Positions 5,637 to 9,598 of a DNA stretch of 9,598 nucleotides are shown piece by piece. The first letter of the stretch is position 1, and the number at the start of each line of letters is the position of its first letter. Source of the DNA: CAYLOP01 sp964385305. GTDB taxonomy: Bacteria; Chloroflexota; Anaerolineae; Anaerolineales; E44-bin32. The stretch lies in NCBI GenBank assembly GCA_964385305.1, contig CAYLOP010000119.1:1-9598 (forward strand), in the 5' to 3' direction. The translations under genes and the position numbers were made by a program. Below the pieces are notes generated by a model, which worked only from the letters and a program-made list of their open reading frames with translations, was not told where the DNA came from and ran no database searches.

Positions 5637-6998
5637 ATGGCTGATTTGCAGGCGATCGATCAAGCGATCCATACGCGTCTGGATCAGAGCATAGAGGAAT
5701 TGAAAAAACTCTGTGCGCAACCCAGTGTGTCAGCACAAGGCACCGGCATGCGAAAATGCGTCGAGCTTGTTGCAGAAATGCTCGCCGTTCGAGGGTTTGA
5801 CGTGCGAATCATGCCCAGTGCTGGTTTCCCTGTCGTATACGCTGAGCGATCTGGAGTCTCGGATCGCACCTTGCTGTTTTACAACCACTACGACGTACAA
5901 CCCCCGGAACCTTTGGAATTATGGGAAAGCCCACCTTTCGAGCCGACGGTTCGAGAGGGCAAGCTGTATGCACGCGGCGTGAGCGACGATAAGGGACATA
6001 TTCAATGCCGCCTCGCAGCCATCGACGCTCTGCTCGATGTCGACGGCGAACTGCCATGTAACGTCAAGTTCGTGATTGAAGGCGAGGAGGAGATCGGCAG
6101 CCTTAACCTTCCCGGCTTCGTCGAAAAACATGCCGACTTACTCGCGGCGGATGCCTGCATATGGGAATTCGGCGGGGTGAACCATGAGGGGACGCCCATC
6201 CAGGTTGCTGGATTGCGAGGCATTTGCTACGTTGAGCTCAGCGTGCAGACTGCCGTATGCGACGCGCATTCAGGTCTGGGCGGCTCGATCTTTCCAAACG
6301 CCGCCTGGCGTCTGATCTGGGCGCTCAACACCCTGAAAGACCCCGATGAGCGCATCCGGCTTCCGGGCTTCTACGATCGCATCAAGCCGCCGAGCGAGAC
6401 AGACCTCGCTATGCTGGAGAGGCTCCCAGATCCCGCTGGCGAATATCGTGATACCTACCAGATCGATAGTTTCATCAAAGGGTTGAAAGGTGGCCTGGAC
6501 CTCAAGCGCGAGCAAGCCTTTAGCCCTACATGCACGATCTGCGGTCTCACATCTGGCTACCAAGGGCCGGGATCGAAAACCGTCCTACCCGCGGTCGCCA
6601 GCGCCAAAGTTGATTTTCGCCTGGTCCCAGACCAGGACCCAGATGAAGTTATTCTGCAGTTGAGGGATCATCTGGATTCAGAGGGCTTTGGTGACATCGA
6701 AATTACCTATCTTGGCGGCAACCTTCCCGGTCGAACGGATCCGAAAGATCCCTTCCTACAATTGGTTGTGGAGGAGGCAAAGGAGGTCTATGGCGTTCCG
6801 CAAATCATCGTACCGATGTCGGGCGGGTCGGGCCCAAATCACGCCTTTCTGCGCCACCTGAACGTTCCCATCGCGACCATTGGCGTGAGCTATCCAGGCG
6901 CAAACATCCATGCGCCGAATGAGAACATCGTGATCGAGAATTTCGTAAGTGGTGCACGCCACACAGCACGCATGCTCGTGCGTTTCGGCGCGTCCTAG
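5637..6998 (+). CDS. M20 family metallopeptidase (carnosinase/CNDP-type dipeptidase)
   Basis: A 453-residue di-zinc peptidase of family M20. Such enzymes cleave dipeptides or N-acylated amino acids, probably in the cytoplasm as there is no signal peptide. Visible active site: H84 and D86 in NHYDVQPPEP (83-92); bridging D118 in RGVSDDKGH (113-121); catalytic E151 and metal ligand E152 in EGEEEIGS (148-155); a probable ligand E177 in CIWEFGG (174-180), where CNDP2 has Asp; and H425 in NIHAPNEN (423-430). The dimerisation-domain His is H211 in DAHSGLGGS (209-217). All expected residues are present and the length is normal. The start is well supported by AGGAGG four bases upstream of the ATG. The gene diverges from the cyclase operon across 112 bases and is followed by the tRNA gene. 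Physiological substrate is unknown; dipeptide scavenging is the default guess. Confidence 0.92.
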   Translation: MADLQAIDQAIHTRLDQSIEELKKLCAQPSVSAQGTGMRKCVELVAEMLAVRGFDVRIMPSAGFPVVYAERSGVSDRTLLFYNHYDVQPPEPLELWESPPFEPTVREGKLYARGVSDDKGHIQCRLAAIDALLDVDGELPCNVKFVIEGEEEIGSLNLPGFVEKHADLLAADACIWEFGGVNHEGTPIQVAGLRGICYVELSVQTAVCDAHSGLGGSIFPNAAWRLIWALNTLKDPDERIRLPGFYDRIKPPSETDLAMLERLPDPAGEYRDTYQIDSFIKGLKGGLDLKREQAFSPTCTICGLTSGYQGPGSKTVLPAVASAKVDFRLVPDQDPDEVILQLRDHLDSEGFGDIEITYLGGNLPGRTDPKDPFLQLVVEEAKEVYGVPQIIVPMSGGSGPNHAFLRHLNVPIATIGVSYPGANIHAPNENIVIENFVSGARHTARMLVRFGAS

Positions 6999-7023
6999 TT
7001 TGGGGAAGGCTAACGCCTGATCC

Positions 7024-7052
7024 TTGCCGGAAGATCGGCTGTGCGCTATAAT
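7024..7052 (+). promoter_or_regulatory. Promoter of tRNA-Pro
   Basis: TTGCCG (7024-7029) and TATAAT (7047-7052) have an ideal 17-base spacer. Predicted start is near 7059, a few bases before the mature tRNA 5' end at 7065. Among the promoters in this window it has the best overall architecture. Confidence 0.65.
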
Positions 7053-7064
7053 CCCTGCGGATGT

Positions 7065-7142
7065 CGGGGCGTAGCGCAGCCCGGTTAGCGCACCTGCATG
7101 GGGTGCAGGGGGCCGGCGGTTCAAATCCGCCCGCCCCGACCA
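7065..7142 (+). tRNA. tRNA-Pro (anticodon GGG)
   Basis: A complete 78-nt cloverleaf with encoded CCA. The acceptor stem CGGGGCG (7065-7071) pairs with CGCCCCG (7132-7138), with discriminator A7139 and CCA 7140-7142. The D stem is GCGC (7074-7077) with GCGC (7088-7091) around a 10-base loop. The anticodon stem is CCTGC (7093-7097) with GCAGG (7105-7109); its loop ATGGGGT puts anticodon GGG at 7100-7102, followed by G37 as in other proline tRNAs. The variable loop is five bases (7110-7114). The T stem GGCGG/CCGCC encloses TTCAAAT. Every stem is perfectly paired. It reads proline codons CCC and CCU. Confidence 0.97.
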
Positions 7143-7174
7143 AAGGCCGCCGGCGATTTGCCGGCGGCCTTTTT
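7142..7174 (+). terminator. Intrinsic terminator of tRNA-Pro
   Basis: A 13-bp perfect stem (7142-7154 with 7160-7172) holds the GC-rich core GGCCGCCGGC, closes a 5-base loop (GATTT) and ends in TTTTT (7170-7174). The stem begins at the last base of the tRNA CCA, so there is essentially no 3' trailer before it. On the minus strand the hairpin is followed by only three Ts, so it would end the dehydrogenase transcript less efficiently. Confidence 0.93.
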
Positions 7175-7224
7175 ATATCAAGGATGGAGCACATCGATCG
7201 AAGCGATGCACTGATTACTATTTC

Positions 7225-7975
7225 CTACGCTAATTTCTCCCCTGCCATCACCTCCAGCACACCAATAACGGCAGAGTTATCCAGGTCTCGCATCCCCAAC
7301 TGCAGCATGGATTCATAGAGCTGCATGTTGACCGCCGTCCCTGGCAGCGGCATGCCGTACGCTCGAGCGGTGTCCATGACAATGCCAAGATCCTTATGCT
7401 GCATATAGGCTTTGAAGCCCGGCCCCCGCTCACCCACAAAAAGGCGCTGGGGTTTCACATCCAACGTCCAACATTGTGCAGCCCCACCGCGAATGGCATC
7501 CACAACGCGTCTCGGATCGACGCCCGTCTTCTGCGCCAAAAGGAGCAGTTCCCCCATGGCGACCATCTGCGCCGCGACCATGATCTGATTGCACGCCTTA
7601 GCCACCTGTCCCGCACCGCTCTTGCCGACGTAGGTGATGGTCTTCCCCATCGCCTGGAAGATCGGCAGCGCCTCCTCAAAGGCTTCCTCTGGGCCGCCGA
7701 CCATGACGGCGAGCGTACCCGCCTGTGCGCCCACATCCCCACCCGAGACGGGTGCGTCCAGGGCAGCGACGNNNNNNNNNNNNNNNNNNNNNNNNNNNNN
7801 NNNNNNNNNNNNNNNNNNNNNNNNNNNNNNNNNNNNNNNNNNNNNNNNNNNNNNNNNNNNNNNNNNNNNNNCGGCTGCGATTGTAAACGGTCAGTGGGAA
7901 TCCGGCCTTCATGAGGTTTCGTGCGATGGGTTTGCCCATCAAGCCGAGCCCGATGTACCCAATACGCTGTGTCAT
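7225..7975 (-). CDS. Beta-hydroxyacid dehydrogenase family NAD(P)-dependent oxidoreductase, interrupted by assembly gap
   Basis: An NAD(P)-dependent reductase/dehydrogenase of the 3-hydroxyisobutyrate dehydrogenase / tartronate semialdehyde reductase (GarR, GlxR) family. The N-terminal part (35 codons, 7975 to the gap) has the Rossmann motif IGYIGLGLMGKP (5-16); VYNRS (30-34) has Arg after strand 2, which in this family often goes with NADP(H). After the gap the sequence resumes with the substrate motif LDAPVSGGD, then GKSGAGQVAKACNQ containing the catalytic lysine, and KDLGIVMDTARAYGMPLP near the C-terminus. The two parts are in different frames only because the gap is a placeholder; with ~78 missing codons the protein would be ~294 residues, the usual length. 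AGGAGG sits five bases before the ATG at 7975. The substrate cannot be decided between hydroxyisobutyrate-like acids and tartronate semialdehyde. It is downstream of the gerW-like gene (98-base gap) and converges on the tRNA terminator. Confidence 0.87.
7772..7871. other. Assembly gap of 100 Ns
   Basis: Exactly 100 consecutive Ns, the conventional placeholder for a scaffold gap of unknown size. It lies inside the dehydrogenase gene. If that gene is intact the true gap must be a multiple of three, which 100 is not, and family alignment suggests about 230-240 bases. Confidence 0.97.
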
Positions 7976-8073
7976 GCATACCTCCTAGGTTTTATGATGG
8001 TTCGGTCAAGCCTGCCAGCGTGGTCAGATAACCACCCTCCATACTGCTGGCTGGATATGCCTATATGCTTGGA

Positions 8074-8526
8074 TCATTTATCTTTCAACTGCCGTAAAGC
8101 CCACCTCGGATTAACCAATCGGAGCAGCAGCGCAGCCATGAACCCGCCCGCAGTAATCGCAGCCATCCAGATCTTCGAATAATCGATAACAGGTTCGATG
8201 CGTACCCCGGCTTCCGATGCAATAACAACTGCAACCGGTCGCGAGAGCATCCTGCCGCCGCCACCGCCGCCCTCTCCCCCGCCGGTGTTTTCCGCACTTT
8301 CGTCCGTCTCGCTGGTTGGGCCATGACCCTGTCCCAAACCAAACCCCACACCTGCCATGATCTCCGCCGCGGGAATGAGCGTTGCGTCTCCGTGCTTGAC
8401 CGGTTTGGCATAAACGTTGGATACATCTGCTTTCTCAATAAGCAGCTTGAATGTCTCTTTGATGGCTTCAACCGATTTTCCTGGTTTGAATACCATCATC
8501 TCTGCGTTCTCCTCTTTTTGCGCCAT
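8074..8526 (-). CDS. GerW (YtfJ) family protein with C-terminal membrane anchor
   Basis: A 150-residue protein with the layout of the GerW/YtfJ (Spore_YtfJ) family. A helical N-terminal half (19-35) is followed by NVYAKPVKHGDATLIPAAEI (37-56), matching the family pattern of a G-P-x-x-x-G-D-x-x-IP-x-x-x strand pair. Next comes the glycine-rich region (GVGFGLGQGHG at 59-69; a run of glycines at 82-91), then a strand pair AVVIASEAGVRIEPV (99-113). Unlike the ~150-residue Bacillus protein, which ends soon after this region, it continues into a hydrophobic segment (119-137) and a basic tail, so it appears tail-anchored in the membrane. In Bacillus GerW is needed for spore germination; the family is also widespread outside sporulating bacteria, so a sporulation role is not implied. 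AGGAGGG lies about seven bases upstream of the ATG. It is the last gene of a same-strand set of four. Confidence 0.85.
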   Translation of the reverse strand: MAQKEENAEMMVFKPGKSVEAIKETFKLLIEKADVSNVYAKPVKHGDATLIPAAEIMAGVGFGLGQGHGPTSETDESAENTGGGEGGGGGGRMLSRPVAVVIASEAGVRIEPVIDYSKIWMAAITAGGFMAALLLRLVNPRWALRQLKDK

Positions 8527-8617
8527 GGTCGTCCCTCCTCGATAACCCGCCTACCCTTCTCCATATTGAATGTAAGCCACCGTCACAGATACGGGGACCC
8601 AGCAGCCAGCATGCCTC

Positions 8618-8917
8618 TCATGCACGCTTCCGCAGGTTTCGCCACATCAACCAAGCACAGAGTATCCCCGTAAAAAGAATAGAGAGTTGGATGGTGCGTG
8701 TCGTGTCTCTTACGCGCAGCGAATCTTGTGTACCATCGTCCCTGAGGATTACCGCTGCCTCGGGGCGCTTCCAGACAAAAAAGCTCCCTAGCAACGGCAA
8801 GCAAAAAGAAGTCGTTCGAGTGACCAGCACCAACTGGTAAGATAAGAAACGGATCGGTTCGCCTGCCGTGCTCACTGTCTGAAGTGCTTTACCACTCCCA
8901 CTATTCTGGAGGGTCAA
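8618..8917 (-). CDS. Small two-helix membrane protein with TTG start, unknown function
   Basis: A 99-residue protein that I do not recognise. A moderately hydrophobic stretch (about 28-48, ending LPLLGSFFVW) and a strong one (75-93, TIQLSILFTGILCAWLMW) flank a ~25-residue charged loop (50-74). The C-terminus is basic (RNLRKRA). This suggests a two-pass protein or a hairpin with a cytoplasmic tail. The start is TTG at 8917, with AGGAGG six bases upstream inside the end of the preceding gene. The coding regions overlap by 17 bases, so translation is probably coupled to the helical protein upstream. Without that strong ribosome-binding site I would doubt this gene. It is followed by 91 non-coding bases and then the GerW-family gene. 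Confidence 0.62.
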   Translation of the reverse strand: MTLQNSGSGKALQTVSTAGEPIRFLSYQLVLVTRTTSFCLPLLGSFFVWKRPEAAVILRDDGTQDSLRVRDTTRTIQLSILFTGILCAWLMWRNLRKRA

Positions 8918-9272
8918 CGGGTTCCTCCTCCGGCGCGGTCCAGCGATTGGAAATGTTCTCGAGCTCTGTATTTACTTTTCGCAAAGCCCGCATGAAGTCT
9001 TCTCGGAGACGATCAGCAATCTCACCCTTGCGAACCCGTTCCGCGAGATCATTCACTTCTTCCCTCACCTGCTGCCCAACGTCGCTTTCCGCGAGCTCGT
9101 GCGCAGCTTCCTCCACAGCGTTACTAAGCCCTTCGAGACCGGATAGGATATCTCGCGTTAGGTTTTTACGTTCCTCACTCTCCCACGCAGTCTCTAATGC
9201 ATCCTGAAGGTTCTTGCCCAACCTTCGGAACTCTTCTGCAACATCTGTCTTTTCTGAACGATCTTCTGTCAT
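8901..9272 (-). CDS. Acidic, highly helical soluble protein, unknown function
   Basis: A 123-residue protein with no recognised family. Nearly the whole chain (about 8-110) predicts as amphipathic helix rich in Glu, Arg, Leu and Ala. Examples are VAEEFRRLGKNLQDALETAW (11-30) and VGQQVREEVNDLAERVRKGE (65-84); the tail is proline- and glutamate-rich (TAPEEEPVDPPE). There is no membrane segment, signal peptide, Cys or catalytic motif. The pattern suits a helical bundle or coiled coil that binds a partner, perhaps at the membrane, given its membrane-protein neighbours. The start is supported by GGGAG five to six bases before the ATG. Its 3' end overlaps the TTG-started membrane protein gene by 17 bases. 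It follows the window-edge membrane protein gene at a distance of 77 bases. Confidence 0.78.
   Translation of the reverse strand: MTEDRSEKTDVAEEFRRLGKNLQDALETAWESEERKNLTRDILSGLEGLSNAVEEAAHELAESDVGQQVREEVNDLAERVRKGEIADRLREDFMRALRKVNTELENISNRWTAPEEEPVDPPE
8924..8929 (-). promoter_or_regulatory. Ribosome-binding site that decides the TTG start
   Basis: AGGAGG on the minus strand lies six bases before TTG at 8917 and inside the final codons of the helical protein gene. It is the main support for initiation at this non-ATG codon. Confidence 0.6.
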
Positions 9273-9349
9273 CTCGATCTCCCTTCAATATTTCAAACGC
9301 AGACATTTCCTCTTCCAAACCACCGCGGGGACACCGAGAGCGGCCCCAT

Positions 9350-9598
9350 TTACTGGGTTCGCTCTCTTCGAATCATGATCCCTAGAAATATCAAGGTCAG
9401 TACGCCAACAGCTAGACCGCTGAGAAGTGCCGCAATGTAGGATGGATCGTTCCGGAGGAGCACCTCGGCCCGTATATCGACGGGTGTGACGTCGAAAAGT
9501 TGAGTCATGTTTTGCACTCGCCACAGGCGCGCATGCTGAAGGATATCATGCACTACTACGCCAACCGCGAGCAGGGCCGCGAGCTGCTTCCCCAGATT
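9350..9598 (-). CDS. C-terminal part of a membrane protein (5' end beyond window)
   Basis: This minus-strand frame stays open from the right edge to TAA at 9350, giving 82 residues. It shows two hydrophobic segments, about 6-20 (LAALLAVGVVVHDIL) and 54-76 (YIAALLSGLAVGVLTLIFLGIMI), separated by a ~33-residue polar stretch (QHARLWRVQN...VDIRAEVLLRNDPS). It ends in the basic tail RRERTQ. The continuous hydrophobic pattern upstream of any internal Met suggests that the gene starts beyond the window. An internal ATG at 9508 giving a 52-residue single-pass protein is the alternative, but it lacks a good ribosome-binding site. No family is recognised. It heads the same-strand set that continues to the GerW-family gene. 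Confidence 0.6.
   Translation of the reverse strand, partial: NLGKQLAALLAVGVVVHDILQHARLWRVQNMTQLFDVTPVDIRAEVLLRNDPSYIAALLSGLAVGVLTLIFLGIMIRRERTQ

Noticed and set aside
6805..7194. Minus-strand frames crossing the tRNA region
   Set aside because: They are antisense to the peptidase 3' end, the tRNA and its terminator. Their composition reflects the structured RNA and not a protein.
8020..8035. Inverted repeat GTGGT-CAGATA-ACCAC between the gerW-like and dehydrogenase genes
   Set aside because: Only five base pairs with no T-run on either side. It could be an operator half-site pair, but chance is as likely, so it is not listed as a feature.
9296..9318. Promoter TTGGAA-17-TGAAAT before the helical protein gene
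   Set aside because: Both boxes match at four of six positions, but the predicted start would fall almost on the ribosome-binding site, leaving too short a leader. Co-transcription from upstream is simpler.
1..9598. CRISPR array, insertion sequence, phage or defence genes
   Set aside because: No regularly spaced repeats, transposase or integrase motifs or terminal inverted repeats were seen by eye on either strand.

Overview
The window looks like a chromosomal segment of a bacterium with moderate GC content. It has good Shine-Dalgarno sequences, sigma70-type TATAAT boxes, one tRNA gene and mostly metabolic genes. A GerW (YtfJ) family protein, a bacterial DRG-type GTPase with a TGS domain, and several small membrane proteins with no recognisable family would suit Chloroflexota or a related lineage. 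That placement is a guess, since no marker gene is present. A run of exactly 100 Ns shows that this is a scaffolded draft assembly.

Left part (1-1890, minus strand). A gene fragment runs off the left edge and encodes a membrane-anchored protein that enters a beta-propeller-like repeat. Next come a complete DRG/Obg-superfamily GTPase with a C-terminal TGS domain (259-1245) and a Nudix hydrolase (1459-1890).

Centre-left (2139-5524). A plus-strand FAD-dependent amine/amino-acid oxidoreductase of the DAO type converges on a three-gene minus-strand operon. In transcription order the operon is a cyclase/kynurenine-formamidase-like metal hydrolase, a small single-pass membrane protein of unknown function, and a DapA-superfamily aldolase that closely resembles 4-hydroxy-2-oxoglutarate aldolase (HOGA1).

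Centre-right (5603-7174). Divergent from that operon are an M20 metallopeptidase of the carnosinase/CNDP type and a tRNA-Pro(GGG). The tRNA has its own promoter and a near-ideal intrinsic terminator that abuts its encoded CCA end.

Right part (7225-9598, minus strand). A beta-hydroxyacid dehydrogenase (3-hydroxyisobutyrate / tartronate-semialdehyde reductase family) is broken only by the N gap. It is followed by a tightly packed set of four genes: a two-helix membrane protein cut by the window edge, an acidic helical soluble protein, a TTG-started small membrane protein that overlaps the gene before it, and a GerW-family protein with a C-terminal membrane anchor.

How the genes could work together: oxidase, cyclic-amide/ester hydrolase, HOGA-like aldolase, dipeptidase and hydroxyacid dehydrogenase fit small-molecule, probably amino-acid, catabolism. 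A route through 4-hydroxy-2-oxoglutarate to pyruvate and glyoxylate is possible but is inference. The least explained part is the GerW-associated membrane gene set at the right edge.
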